A stretch of DNA of 20,236 nt from Candidatus Aminicenantota bacterium (GCA_023137075.1 JAGLQA010000183.1:1-20236); one strand, 5' to 3'. Positions 1 through 8,377 are shown, numbered from the stretch's first letter. Numbers and translations are program-made. Notes: generated by a model not told the origin, from the sequence alone.

Positions 1-117
1 AAGGGGATTCCGACTACAGCCTGCAAAAACAGTAAAAATCAAGATAAATATATTATTAAAAACTACCAAAATTAGAATTGCTGCGGAATTTAAAATTCCT
101 ATAGGACAATCGATTCA
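1..117. other. Left-edge stretch without a supported gene
   Basis: No convincing coding region is seen. A plus-frame reading GDSDYSLQKQ ends at a TAA at 33-35 and could be the tail of a gene entering from the left, but ten codons cannot establish that. A 15-bp palindrome (GGAATTT-A-AAATTCC) lies at about 86-100; its role is unknown. Confidence 0.3.
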
Positions 118-178
118 ATCCCGGAAAAGGGCGAACACCGGGTTCGCCCCCGGGATCTCATTTTTTATCTCTTTTTTT
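118..178. terminator. Nested hairpin, probably a bidirectional terminator after pilY1
   Basis: An 8-bp perfect inverted repeat (GGGCGAAC 129-136, GTTCGCCC 142-149, 5-nt loop) sits inside an outer 7-bp repeat (ATCCCGG 118-124, CCGGGAT 150-156). Read on the minus strand it lies just past the pilY1 stop, and the inner hairpin is followed by TTTT, as in an intrinsic terminator. Read on the plus strand the nested hairpin is followed by T-rich sequence at 160-178, so it could also stop transcription arriving from the left. The function is inferred from structure only. Confidence 0.7.
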
Positions 179-3100
179 CTTTCCAGAAAACGATGCCGCC
201 GGGATAGGGCATCTTGCGGCTTGAGGTCTCTTCTAAGGGAGGTGTGGAACCGATTTCGGGTGTTCCGATAAACATGACGATCTGGTCCCCGTAGACACCG
301 CCGCCGGAAATCCGGCCTTCAAAATCTGTTTTACTAATCTCAAAACCGCAGCTTGAAATCGCAATATCGTAAATGATCATGGTCCCTTCTTCCGGGACAT
401 TGCAGGGATTATCCTGTTTCACATATTCGCCGGTAGGGGGGGTATAAGTATTAAAAAAGATGTGAGGCACTAAGTCGGAATCCGGAATAATAATCGGCTC
501 AGGGTCGAAGATTTTTTCGCCGGCTCCGGTAAAACTGAAATAAAAACCTTCGACAGTCGTGTCGTCGGGCGCCTGGTAACAGGTATAGGTTTCACCGGTT
601 TCGGGATCTACGCAATCACCCCATAAATCATTAAAATCCACATTTAAGGGTGACGTCCCTATCTTGCGGACGGTTACGGAGTTGTCATCTTTAAATGCCA
701 CAAAATTTCCGGCGACCGTGTTGGTTCTGGGCCGGTCGCGGTCGCCGGTGGCGAAGGCCACCCAGAGATTGTAACAGTTGTCAAAGGCAACAGCGGGGGA
801 GAGAAAAATGGGGTCGTATTCTTTTACATCAAGGTCTTCGCCTACGATGAAGGCGCCGGACAGCATTTTTACCGTCAGCACTTTATTTTGTTCCATGGCT
901 GTTATATGACCCATGGCATAGGACGTGGCTCCAACGATGGTATCACCGACGTCGTAACCGAGAGATTTTACCATGGTAATTAAATTATCCGCTATAGCGG
1001 TGATAGTTGACACTTTTTCAGTGATTACATCGGATTGATAGAGAAGCGTGACTTTGTCTTTCCAGGTGGTCATGTCCGTGCTCTTAAGGTTTACCTTGAA
1101 CAGGTTGCCCCCGGTATTGCCGAAATAGACGGCATCAAGATAGCCGTCGAAATCGGTATCCACCGCCGTTACGGCAGAGGGTACCGGGAAGTTGAACACA
1201 TCGGCTTTTGTCAGGTTAATCCGGTCGTCGACTGTGTCCAGGTTAGAGTCTACCTGGTTGCCGTCGATGTCCGCGCCGTTAACTGGGTCATAGCCGATCA
1301 TCCAGAGCAGTGAGCCGTTTGCCGCGTCCACGATAAATAGGGCTTTACCTTTTAAATCGCCGGGATTTTCGTAGTTGTAGGCGTAACCGCCGGTCAGGAT
1401 GACGATCCATTTTTCGATTAAGTCTTCGGGATCGCCGCCGGAGGGGATGTATTTTACCCGGCCGTATATCGGTCTACTCCAGCTCTGTCCACTGTAGGTG
1501 GGGTGATTAAATTTCCAGAGGAAGGCGGGCCGGTCGGTCACGTCGGTAATATCCATCTGGTAGAAGTAATTCCCGCCGCGGCGCAGTCCTAATCCCAATA
1601 CCGTTGACCAGGAAATCTGGCCGCTCCCCTTATCGAAATAGATGTCTTCCACTTTGATGCGGCCGTCTACCGTATAGGTATGCTGACTATTGATGACGAT
1701 ATCTCGCATAGAGGGCAGCACTTCGTCCGGGATGAATCCCCATACTTCTTTGCCGGCGTCCCGCATGTCGACGTGGGTGGAATCGTCGGCCCGAAACATG
1801 TGGAAAATCCCGTCGTTGGTGCCGGCGTATATTACACGTTCCCGGTCTTCATGGTTATTATAGAAGTCCAGGTAGGGTTCGGCGGAATCATCCATGGGGT
1901 TGACATTGGGAATAAACATCTTGCCCGCTAAGGGCGGTCCAATGAAGCCCACATCGGAGTGAAAGATATCGGCCAGGTTGGGCAGCCGGATTTTATCGAT
2001 AATGGCATCTTCTTCGGTTTCATCCACGGCGCTTAGGCGATCCTTAAAATCATCTTTATTCGCTTTATCGAATTCGACTTCGGTTTGGGTGGCGGACTTG
2101 AGGGTCCACAGGTTGCGGTTTTCCGGGATTTTCCCGGCCCAGGCCGCGTCCCACAGCAGTTCATCGGACAACTGGATCAGGCGCTGGCAGGGCTCGCCGT
2201 CGCTGCTGTTATAGCAATCTTCTTCGCTTGCAAAGGTAAACTCCGTTTCATCGACCACATCGTTGCCGTCCTGGTCGTAGCCCCATTTATCGAATAGCTC
2301 ATAGGCGGCTAAGTGCCCTTCCCAGATCGAAGAGGCCATGGAGGGCATGAAGTAGCCCACGTAGGAGATGGTTTGATCGGTGTTGCTGGCGGTGGCGGTT
2401 TTCTTGGGGGCCGTAATGGCGGAAAAAGCGAAGTTACGCAGCAGGATGCTGGTAATGATACTTTTGAAGGCATTAATCAATTCTTCGTAGTTGTCGGCCG
2501 TGTAGTAGGCGCCTTCGCCGTTGATGGCGGTGGCGCGCAGCAAATCGTTGTCGATACCGAAACCGATGGTGTAGGTATAAATCGCCTGTTTACCGGGGAA
2601 GCCGGTTTCCGGGTCGTCGCCGTACAATTCATCCCCATATATATTTTTTTCCGGAAAGAGGTCCGAATTGGCCATGAAGTAAGCCACATCGTCTAAGTAA
2701 TCGGTGCCGTCATAATTGAACCCTTCCCGCCAGCGCAGCCAACAGGAGTAGTTGGGGCAGTAGATAGAGGTATCGGGATCGTATCCGGAGGGGACTCCCG
2801 AACTGGCTTCGTTATTATCCGGGTCTCCCCAGCCGTCGGACCAATCTTCCCAGGGGTCGGTGCGTTTCACCGGGTAGGTATTGAAAAGGGATCCGTCGAA
2901 CCGTTTGTCCCCGGAAAATTGATCCAGGGTGGATTCCCCGTCGGTCATGACGATACAATAGTTGTTCTGGCACCACCATTCAATATCGTGAACCGGTGAG
3001 GTGGCCGTATCCAGGTTCACCGGCAGGTAGGGTTTGTCGGCCGCCCCGGGCCGGTAGTACCACCAGACATCGGCTAAGGCTTCGGCCACCGGGGTCATGT

Positions 3101-4106
3101 TTTTGCCTTCTAAGGTATTATATACTTTTTTTTTGTAATCCACCATGGCGGCCAATTCACTCATGTCATGGAGAGGATCATGCAAAACCCCTCCGTAACT
3201 TTGAAAAAATTGAAACATGCCCAGGTTGACGATGTAGCGCGAGTCTTCGGCTATTTTGCAAGCCACTTCCCGGGTCACCTGCATACGGGTAAAAACATAC
3301 CTGATGTAATCGGTACCCTGGGTACTGCAGGTGGATAATTGCTCACCGGGAGTTTCCGTAACGTCGAAGGTGCCGTGTACGGCGAAGTGGGAAATCCCCA
3401 TCCGCTGCTCCTCGGTAGTGTGTAGGAATATCCACTTTAAGTAGTTGAGGGGATAGCGGGTTTCATAGAGGTGATCTATGCCGCCGTATAATTTTACCAC
3501 CCGGAGTTCGCAGCCGGAGCGCACCTCTAAGCAGTAGTCATTGCCGGCCGCTCCTAAGGGAAAAGCGCCCTCGCGTTCCTCTAAGTCCAACCAGGAGCCG
3601 CAGGTGTCTTCAACGGGACTGCAGTCGGTCTTGGTTTTGATCCGGGCCACGGCGGAATGCTCGCGGTTGATGATCCAGTCGCCCACCTGTAAGTTGGCCT
3701 GGCCGGTGGAACCGCACAGGATGCGGTCTTCGCCGTCTTTCTGGTACACGCCGGTCCAGTTGTTATCATCGGACCCGGTGGTTCCCAATACCCACTGGGA
3801 ATACCATTTAATGGAGGGAGTATACCAGATGCTGTCGGTGCCGAAGCCGGTTATGGTGCCTTCATATTGTATTTTACCTTGGTAACCGTCATCATCGGTA
3901 TCCTGGATACCGTCCACCCCCACCCGGGGGTAAAAGATGACTGTGTTCATGGATCCCGAGGTGTCTACCAGGAGCATCACATTGGGTTTGACCCGGGCTT
4001 CGCCTAAGTCCAATCCCATAAACAATTCCTTGTCGTCGGACTGCAGGAACAGCAGCGGGATCATCAGGATTAATATCAAGATTAAAAACTTGCCTTTTTG
4101 TTTCAT
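165..4106 (-). CDS. pilY1: PilY1-like type IV pilus tip adhesin/assembly protein with VWA domain
   Basis: 1313 residues, a normal length for PilY1. The N-terminus is a hydrophobic signal segment (residues about 6-22). A von Willebrand A fold follows with a complete MIDAS: DTSGS at 48-52, a Thr in KNMTP near 337, and VMTDGES near 387. The C-terminal half is a PilC/PilY1 beta-propeller with blades such as YAGTNDGIFHMF, a TVDG segment and GKALFIVDAANGSLLW. It carries the calcium loop DTDFDGYLD at about 981-989, the site that in PilY1 proteins controls retraction. The family sits at the pilus base or tip in the outer membrane and mediates adhesion and surface sensing. The start is supported by GAGGTG upstream of the ATG. 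It is the last gene of the minor-pilin operon, 137 bp after pilX. Two small VGDxI-type segments (about 139-160 and 1047-1087) look like insertions. Confidence 0.92.
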   Translation of the reverse strand: MKQKGKFLILILILMIPLLFLQSDDKELFMGLDLGEARVKPNVMLLVDTSGSMNTVIFYPRVGVDGIQDTDDDGYQGKIQYEGTITGFGTDSIWYTPSIKWYSQWVLGTTGSDDNNWTGVYQKDGEDRILCGSTGQANLQVGDWIINREHSAVARIKTKTDCSPVEDTCGSWLDLEEREGAFPLGAAGNDYCLEVRSGCELRVVKLYGGIDHLYETRYPLNYLKWIFLHTTEEQRMGISHFAVHGTFDVTETPGEQLSTCSTQGTDYIRYVFTRMQVTREVACKIAEDSRYIVNLGMFQFFQSYGGVLHDPLHDMSELAAMVDYKKKVYNTLEGKNMTPVAEALADVWWYYRPGAADKPYLPVNLDTATSPVHDIEWWCQNNYCIVMTDGESTLDQFSGDKRFDGSLFNTYPVKRTDPWEDWSDGWGDPDNNEASSGVPSGYDPDTSIYCPNYSCWLRWREGFNYDGTDYLDDVAYFMANSDLFPEKNIYGDELYGDDPETGFPGKQAIYTYTIGFGIDNDLLRATAINGEGAYYTADNYEELINAFKSIITSILLRNFAFSAITAPKKTATASNTDQTISYVGYFMPSMASSIWEGHLAAYELFDKWGYDQDGNDVVDETEFTFASEEDCYNSSDGEPCQRLIQLSDELLWDAAWAGKIPENRNLWTLKSATQTEVEFDKANKDDFKDRLSAVDETEEDAIIDKIRLPNLADIFHSDVGFIGPPLAGKMFIPNVNPMDDSAEPYLDFYNNHEDRERVIYAGTNDGIFHMFRADDSTHVDMRDAGKEVWGFIPDEVLPSMRDIVINSQHTYTVDGRIKVEDIYFDKGSGQISWSTVLGLGLRRGGNYFYQMDITDVTDRPAFLWKFNHPTYSGQSWSRPIYGRVKYIPSGGDPEDLIEKWIVILTGGYAYNYENPGDLKGKALFIVDAANGSLLWMIGYDPVNGADIDGNQVDSNLDTVDDRINLTKADVFNFPVPSAVTAVDTDFDGYLDAVYFGNTGGNLFKVNLKSTDMTTWKDKVTLLYQSDVITEKVSTITAIADNLITMVKSLGYDVGDTIVGATSYAMGHITAMEQNKVLTVKMLSGAFIVGEDLDVKEYDPIFLSPAVAFDNCYNLWVAFATGDRDRPRTNTVAGNFVAFKDDNSVTVRKIGTSPLNVDFNDLWGDCVDPETGETYTCYQAPDDTTVEGFYFSFTGAGEKIFDPEPIIIPDSDLVPHIFFNTYTPPTGEYVKQDNPCNVPEEGTMIIYDIAISSCGFEISKTDFEGRISGGGVYGDQIVMFIGTPEIGSTPPLEETSSRKMPYPGGIVFWKEKKR

Positions 4107-4243
4107 TTTTGCACCTCTTATTTTTTATGTATTTTATGTGTCGATCCGGGAGCCGCGCTCCATCCGTGATAGCGACTTCCGGAGAAATATTTTTTGTCCA
4201 ATATTAGATCTACCATAATATTCCATCCGGCCATTCCCTAATA

Positions 4244-4777
4244 TTAATACCCGGTGCTTACGATGGAATAGACTCCGGTCTGAATCTCGGCGTAGGATTT
4301 TTTCCGGGCGGCGCTGACAGTGGCGGTTACATGCACATCCCAGACCACCGGGGACACCGTCACCGTACCGCCTAAACCGATCGACGGGAGGGGCGGTGGG
4401 CTGAATCCCTGGAAAAAATCGATATTCGGCGGGGGCGTCTGGTCCTCCGTAAAATTACGTAAATCCTCCATGGACCCGGTAATGTAAAAGGTATAGTTTG
4501 TGACGCCGCCATCCTGGGTATTAGCCTTGACCCGGTTTAAGGTGGTGACATACTCGGGGGCCGGGTTCCGGAATATTTCATTGCGCAGTTCCTCGACACC
4601 TTTTAAGGCCGTGTAATAGGCCCGTTTATTCAGGTAAAAGTTCTGGGTGCTCTGTATTTCGGTGGAACTGACGGTCAGCCCGGTAACCGCCAGGCTGGAT
4701 AATATCAGGACGGCAACCAGTGTTATGACCAGGGCGCTGCCTGCCTCAGGTAATTTTTTTTGTTTTTTTGTCGACAT
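4244..4777 (-). CDS. pilX: PilX-like minor pilin
   Basis: 177 residues. A basic leader (STKKQKK) precedes a single N-terminal hydrophobic helix, EAGSALVITLVAVLILSSLA, in the style of the PilX N-terminal domain. That family has a Gly-terminated leader but lacks the canonical GFTLIE start. The following STEIQSTQNFYLNKRAYYTA segment is the usual PilX helix. The product is predicted to be processed by prepilin peptidase and to join the minor-pilin priming complex in the inner membrane. AGGAG lies 6 nt before the ATG, and the gene starts 9 nt after pilW stops. The symbol rests on operon position and helix pattern, not on an alignment. Confidence 0.82.
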   Translation of the reverse strand: MSTKKQKKLPEAGSALVITLVAVLILSSLAVTGLTVSSTEIQSTQNFYLNKRAYYTALKGVEELRNEIFRNPAPEYVTTLNRVKANTQDGGVTNYTFYITGSMEDLRNFTEDQTPPPNIDFFQGFSPPPLPSIGLGGTVTVSPVVWDVHVTATVSAARKKSYAEIQTGVYSIVSTGY

Positions 4778-4786
4778 TTCTCACTC

Positions 4787-5920
4787 CTATATCGATATAT
4801 TGAAGTTTCGCGGATCGATGTTCAGATTAAACAGTTGATAATTGTATTTCCCCAACGGCAGGGTATATCCACTGCAGTCCCCGATGCCGGGCACCTGGTT
4901 GGTGAATTTCCCCTTGCCGGCGTGTTTCGGACTTAAGGCCACCACACTCACCAATATCTCCTTTAATATCCTGTCGCGGATTCCCTTTAATAGTTCTTCA
5001 TTGGTTCCGGTCGATCCGGGGGCAAAATATTCATCTTTCATGGTATGATCGGGGTAGTTAGGGTAGCAAAAATAACTGATCTGAAAATCCCAGATATTCT
5101 CGGCGATTACACCCTTAATGCAAGAACTGCCGGACGATAAAAAATCGCCGGAGGTATCGCCGTTGGCATCGGTCACCTTGATAAACTCCCTGACGTTTTT
5201 TTCTAGTTTCTTATCGTATCTCTCATTTACCAGGTAGATGCCGAAATTGGTCAGGCGCATAACCGGCGCGTTCAGCGGGTATTCGATGCCGTCCCCGGTG
5301 CCTTCGGCGGGGGGCGTGTCCACGTAGCCAGTGGATGTGCCGGTTGGTGCAGCCGGTGAGTTTAACATACCCGAATAGTAAATCGCTCCACCCTCCATGG
5401 TGAGGGTATTACCGCTGGCTCCAACCGAACCGACGGAAAATATATAATAACCGTCAATACCCATAATAATTCCTTTATCGCCCTGGGCCCAGGGAAGGGC
5501 CGGGGATATGACCAGTGTTTCATTTACCGGGATATCTCCGCCGGCAACCGGCGTTAAGGCCTGGCTCAAGGTGGTTACCGCGTCGGGGTCGGCGGAAGCG
5601 ATAATAATTCCGTCGGGATAGGTGTCCGCCGTACCCGTATCCACACCGTTAATCGGAAAGACGCCGTTAAAATAAGGCGGCTTGGTCAGGAAGCCGCCGG
5701 TATGGGCCAGGGTTAAAACGGCGCCGGCATTCTTCAGGTCCGAGGAAAAAGTAGATAATAAATAACGGGATTCCTGCACCAGCCGGGTGCGTGCCTGCTG
5801 GGTTTTGGAAAATTCCATCTGGAACTCGATCATCATAAACACGCTGTACATGATTAATAATAACATTGTGGTAGAGATAAGCATCTCAATCATGGTAAAA
5901 CCTTTTTCTTCTTGTTTCAT
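4787..5920 (-). CDS. pilW: PilW-like minor prepilin
   Basis: 377 residues. A class III prepilin signal is clear: MKQEEKG followed by FTMIEMLISTTMLLLIMYSV, with Glu at +5 of the mature protein and cleavage predicted after Gly7. The segment ESRYLLSTFSSDLKNAG is typical of PilW/GspJ-type proteins. The long C-terminal domain suits PilW, the largest minor pilin. It should be an inner-membrane component of the priming complex that starts pilus assembly and carries PilY1. Its ATG overlaps the pilV stop (ATGA, 4 nt), and GAGG lies just upstream, so translation is probably coupled. It is followed by pilX after 9 nt. Confidence 0.87.
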   Translation of the reverse strand: MKQEEKGFTMIEMLISTTMLLLIMYSVFMMIEFQMEFSKTQQARTRLVQESRYLLSTFSSDLKNAGAVLTLAHTGGFLTKPPYFNGVFPINGVDTGTADTYPDGIIIASADPDAVTTLSQALTPVAGGDIPVNETLVISPALPWAQGDKGIIMGIDGYYIFSVGSVGASGNTLTMEGGAIYYSGMLNSPAAPTGTSTGYVDTPPAEGTGDGIEYPLNAPVMRLTNFGIYLVNERYDKKLEKNVREFIKVTDANGDTSGDFLSSGSSCIKGVIAENIWDFQISYFCYPNYPDHTMKDEYFAPGSTGTNEELLKGIRDRILKEILVSVVALSPKHAGKGKFTNQVPGIGDCSGYTLPLGKYNYQLFNLNIDPRNFNISI

Positions 5921-6351
5921 AATAAACCTCGCTGCGTGGTTAAAACAACCGAAAAGGGATAATCCTCATTGCGGGCAATATACCCGTATTCGACGGTTAC
6001 GGTGATTGTTGACAGGTTTCCGTCCTGTTTAATCTCGATCGTCCTCCTGAACTGCCGGTTTATGTTGGGATCGTCCATCGATACGATGGGCCGGCTGGCC
6101 GCGTGCATTACTATATAATCCACGTTAGTGGCAGGAGAATTATAAATTGCATTTATCTGGGATGAAGGAAACTTTAAACATTCTTCTATTTTGGCTTCGG
6201 CCAGGGTAATGGCAGTGTTCTTGTAATTAGTGTTATTGTCCGTCTTCATTTGTTGGGAAAAAGCAGTCAGCAGGGAAACAATCACAAAGCCTAAAATCAT
6301 TATGGAAATCAAAAGTTCGACTATTGTAAACCCGTTTTTATTCTTCAACAC
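5917..6351 (-). CDS. pilV: PilV-like minor prepilin
   Basis: About 144 residues with a prepilin signal KNKNG/FTIVELLISIMILGFVIVSL, Glu at +5, then a TLAEAKIEECLKF segment typical of PilV/GspI proteins. An open frame extends to an ATG at 6363, but that codon has no ribosome site, and the GGAGG it carries lies 5 nt before a GTG at 6351 and 8 nt before a TTG at 6348. I therefore prefer a GTG or TTG start, which also gives a normal 6-7 residue leader. The gene overlaps the end of the upstream fimU-like gene and the start of pilW, consistent with one polycistron. The role is a minor pilin of the type IV pilus priming complex. Confidence 0.83.
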   Translation of the reverse strand: MLKNKNGFTIVELLISIMILGFVIVSLLTAFSQQMKTDNNTNYKNTAITLAEAKIEECLKFPSSQINAIYNSPATNVDYIVMHAASRPIVSMDDPNINRQFRRTIEIKQDGNLSTITVTVEYGYIARNEDYPFSVVLTTQRGLL

Positions 6352-6865
6352 TGACACCTCCATAAGGGTATATTTTTATTTTTTTGCTAAAATCGATATC
6401 GCCGGCGGATTGCTTCTTTTTTATAAATATGACCAGATCGATCCGGGCCGGCTCCTTGTTACTGATGTCGAACAGCCGTACTAAACCGGTGGAACTAAAG
6501 GCAAAGTCCGTTACTTCATCCTTTTGAAAAAAAGGGTCACCGTCTAAGGGTCTGGCTGTCTTTATTTTTTCCCAGATGGTTTCGTATTCCATTTCCGAGG
6601 AATCAATATAAAAGTTGGTGATATCGGTCAGCTTCCTGATGGTGTAAGACGTCCCGTTATCACCGAAAATTATGGAAACATAGCAATTTTCCGAGGAAGC
6701 AACTTGTTTGGCAAAATTCAGATCGGATATCAACTCGTTGACCGACCGGTTTAGTTTGGATTTCAGGGCGATCGCGGGACTTACGGTTGCGACCATGACG
6801 ATGATAGCCCCGAATAGGACGAGGACGATCAATAGCTCGATTAATGTAAAACCCTCTTGTCTCAT
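6338..6865 (-). CDS. fimU: FimU/FimT/GspH-like minor prepilin
   Basis: 175 residues. MRQEG/FTLIELLIVLVLFGAIIVMV is a canonical prepilin signal with Glu at +5. The RSVNELISDLNFAKQVASSENCYVSI segment matches the conserved helix and first strand of the GspH/FimT family. It is the first gene of the minor-pilin operon, corresponding to fimU at the head of fimU-pilVWXY1 in Pseudomonas. AAGGAG lies upstream of the ATG, and a sigma-54-type promoter lies about 27 bp upstream of the start. FimU versus FimT cannot be separated from sequence alone; the symbol follows the operon order. Confidence 0.82.
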   Translation of the reverse strand: MRQEGFTLIELLIVLVLFGAIIVMVATVSPAIALKSKLNRSVNELISDLNFAKQVASSENCYVSIIFGDNGTSYTIRKLTDITNFYIDSSEMEYETIWEKIKTARPLDGDPFFQKDEVTDFAFSSTGLVRLFDISNKEPARIDLVIFIKKKQSAGDIDFSKKIKIYPYGGVSVEE

Positions 6866-6891
6866 TTTGTTACTCCTTGAATTTCTATACC

Positions 6892-6907
6892 TGCAATTTT
6901 CTTGCCA
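6892..6907 (-). promoter_or_regulatory. Sigma-54 (-24/-12) promoter of the minor-pilin operon
   Basis: On the minus strand the sequence is TGGCAAGAAAATTGCA. It has GG and GC at the strict 10-bp spacing of sigma-54 promoters and agrees closely with the consensus TGGCACGNNNNTTGCA. Transcription would start near 6881, just ahead of the fimU-like ribosome site (about 6874-6879), giving a very short leader of about 16 nt. It differs at only two positions from the element in front of the pilin gene at 9792-9807. Confidence 0.8.
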
Positions 6908-6939
6908 ACATGAAACGGTAGATTCGCCCTACCCCCTCC

Positions 6940-6968
6940 CCCGGTTTTCCGAAGGATAATAAACCGGG
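6940..6968. repeat. 8-bp inverted repeat upstream of the minor-pilin promoter
   Basis: CCCGGTTT (6940-6947) and AAACCGGG (6961-6968) form a perfect dyad around a 13-nt centre that itself contains TCC-GAA-GGA. It lies about 33-61 bp upstream of the -24 element. It could be an activator or repressor site. Neither strand follows it with a T-run, so a terminator is unlikely. Confidence 0.45.
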
Positions 6969-7020
6969 AGTGGATCGTCTTTGAAAGTTGAAAAGCATTT
7001 ATTATCACTGCTTTGAAGTA

Positions 7021-7077
7021 ACCGGGACGGCTTTGCCGAAAGCCCGTCGCTGTATATATCGCAGCCGAAAGGCCGGT
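7021..7077. other. Compact three-helix inverted-repeat element, function unknown
   Basis: An outer helix (ACCGG 7021-7025 with CCGGT 7073-7077) encloses two hairpins with no linker bases between helices. The first is 7026-7048: 9 bp, one bulged C, GCCG loop. The second is 7049-7065: 4 Watson-Crick pairs plus one wobble, 7-nt loop. The segment CGAAAGG closes the junction. The fold is possible on either strand. It lies between the aminotransferase terminator and the minor-pilin promoter. It could be a small structured RNA or a DNA cruciform site. I recognise no known riboswitch in it. Confidence 0.45.
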
Positions 7078-7093
7078 AAATGCCGTATTCCCA

Positions 7094-7121
7094 AAAAGAC
7101 AAAAAGGTGTAGATTCTACAC
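7094..7121 (-). terminator. Intrinsic terminator of the aminotransferase gene
   Basis: On the minus strand a 15-bp near-palindrome at 7107-7121 (GTGTAGA, one central base, TCTACAC) gives a 6-bp stem with a 3-nt loop. It is followed at once by CTTTTTGTCTTTTT (7093-7106). It lies about 53 bp after the aminotransferase stop, the expected position. The stem is AU-rich, so termination may be only partial. Confidence 0.65.
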
Positions 7122-7174
7122 ACTTACGAATCCATTTACACAGCCGCTCACGAACTTCTCAACTCTATAACTTT

Positions 7175-8377
7175 CTACCGGTTTTTGATCACTTCGGCCA
7201 GCCGTTTAATGCCCTGGTCTATCTGCTCTTTCGAGGCAAAGGAGAAGTTGAGCCTCATGGTGTTCCGTTCTTTTCCTTCAGGGTCGAAGGCCGAACCAAT
7301 CACATAGGCCACATTCTTCTCGAGCGCATCGGTGAACATTTCCGTGGTATCCATATGTCCGGGAAGGGTCAGCCACAGGAATAAACCGCCCTGGGGGCGG
7401 GTCCATTTCAGGCCCTCCAGGTCGGGCATGTACCGGTCTAACTTTGCCAACATAAAATCTCTTTTTTCCCGGTAAGCGGTGATAATTTTCGCCACCTGTT
7501 TTTCCAGCAGTCCTTTTTTCATGAACTCCGCGAATACGGCCTGGTTAAAAGGCGGGGCACAGAGATCCACCGCCTGTTTGGCAATGACGGCTTTTTGAAC
7601 CAGGGATTCGGGACCCACCATCCAACCCAACCTGAAGCCCGGAAGTAAGATTTTACTGAAGGTGTATAGTGACACCACCCGTTCCGAATTCAGGCTGATA
7701 AACGAGGGTTCGTGCTCGCCCTCAAAGCGCAGTTGTTTGTACGGGGAATCCTCGACAATCAGGAGATCGTACTTCTCGGCGATCCGGATCAACTCTTTTC
7801 GTTTTTCCAGGCTGACGGTTATGCCTGAGGGATTCTGAAAATCGGGCACTAAGTAGATGAATTTCGGTTTCCGGTTTTCCGCGATAAATTTCTTGATTTC
7901 CCTTTCGAGCATTCCGGTATCGATGCCGTCGTCTTCGATCTCTATGCCGCACATATGGGCGGAATAGGAGTTAAACGCCTGGATGGCGCCGACATAGGTG
8001 GGCTTTGACATCATGATGACGTCTCCGCGATTGACGAATATTTTGCCGACTAAGTCCAGGCCCTGCTGCGAGGAGGTTATGACTACCAATTGGTCTATTG
8101 ATAGTTCGACACCCTGTCTTTTCATATATTGCAGCAGTTCTTCTCTTAAGGGGGTGTAACCCTCGGTCGGGCCGTACTGAAGGATCTTTTCTCCTTCCCG
8201 TGCCATTAAATCGCTGACGATTTCCGTTATCTCTTGAACCGGAAACATGTCCGGAGCCGGAAGACCACCGGCAAAGGAAATAATCCCCGGTTTACCTGTT
8301 AGTTTGAGTAATTCCCTGATTATGGATTTTTTCATGCCTGCCGCGTTGGCGGAATAAAATTGTTCATAATTGATCAT
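7175..8377 (-). CDS. PLP-dependent aminotransferase, class I/II fold (LysN/ARO8-like)
   Basis: 400 residues, full length for a fold-type I aminotransferase. The motifs run in order: FAGGLPAPDMFP near 35-46, LQYGPTEGYTPLRE near 66-79, FQNPSG with Asn182, VEDSPY with Asp210 and Tyr213, and TFSKILLPGFRLGW with the PLP-binding Lys242. The motif set is that of the 2-aminoadipate/aromatic/branched-chain group related to MocR C-terminal domains. It transfers an amino group between an amino acid and a 2-oxo acid in the cytoplasm; the exact substrate cannot be read from sequence. GGAGG lies 4 nt before the ATG. It is a single-gene unit, with a promoter at 8528-8556 and a terminator at 7094-7121, and shows no functional tie to the pilus genes. 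Confidence 0.9.
   Translation of the reverse strand: MINYEQFYSANAAGMKKSIIRELLKLTGKPGIISFAGGLPAPDMFPVQEITEIVSDLMAREGEKILQYGPTEGYTPLREELLQYMKRQGVELSIDQLVVITSSQQGLDLVGKIFVNRGDVIMMSKPTYVGAIQAFNSYSAHMCGIEIEDDGIDTGMLEREIKKFIAENRKPKFIYLVPDFQNPSGITVSLEKRKELIRIAEKYDLLIVEDSPYKQLRFEGEHEPSFISLNSERVVSLYTFSKILLPGFRLGWMVGPESLVQKAVIAKQAVDLCAPPFNQAVFAEFMKKGLLEKQVAKIITAYREKRDFMLAKLDRYMPDLEGLKWTRPQGGLFLWLTLPGHMDTTEMFTDALEKNVAYVIGSAFDPEGKERNTMRLNFSFASKEQIDQGIKRLAEVIKNR

Noticed and set aside
3..35. C-terminus of a plus-strand gene (GDSDYSLQKQ then TAA)
   Set aside because: Ten codons at the window edge are not enough, though the terminator-like T-rich hairpin downstream would fit.
2313..2696. Long antisense reading frames within pilY1 (for example 127 codons at 2313-2696)
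   Set aside because: They lie opposite a confident gene, show composition-driven Gly/Val-rich sequence and have no ribosome site or family motif.
4107..4243. Separate promoter or terminator in the pilX-pilY1 gap
   Set aside because: There is a small GGAGC-CGC-GCTCC hairpin and three AATATT copies, but no T-tract and no convincing -35/-10 or -24/-12 pair; readthrough from the operon promoter is simpler.
6961..7080. Cyclic-di-GMP (GEMM) riboswitch before the minor-pilin operon
   Set aside because: GGCAAAGCC-like and GAAA segments are present, but the GEMM core order, the GCAAACC segment and the second helix are missing, and the sigma-54 promoter would start transcription downstream of it.
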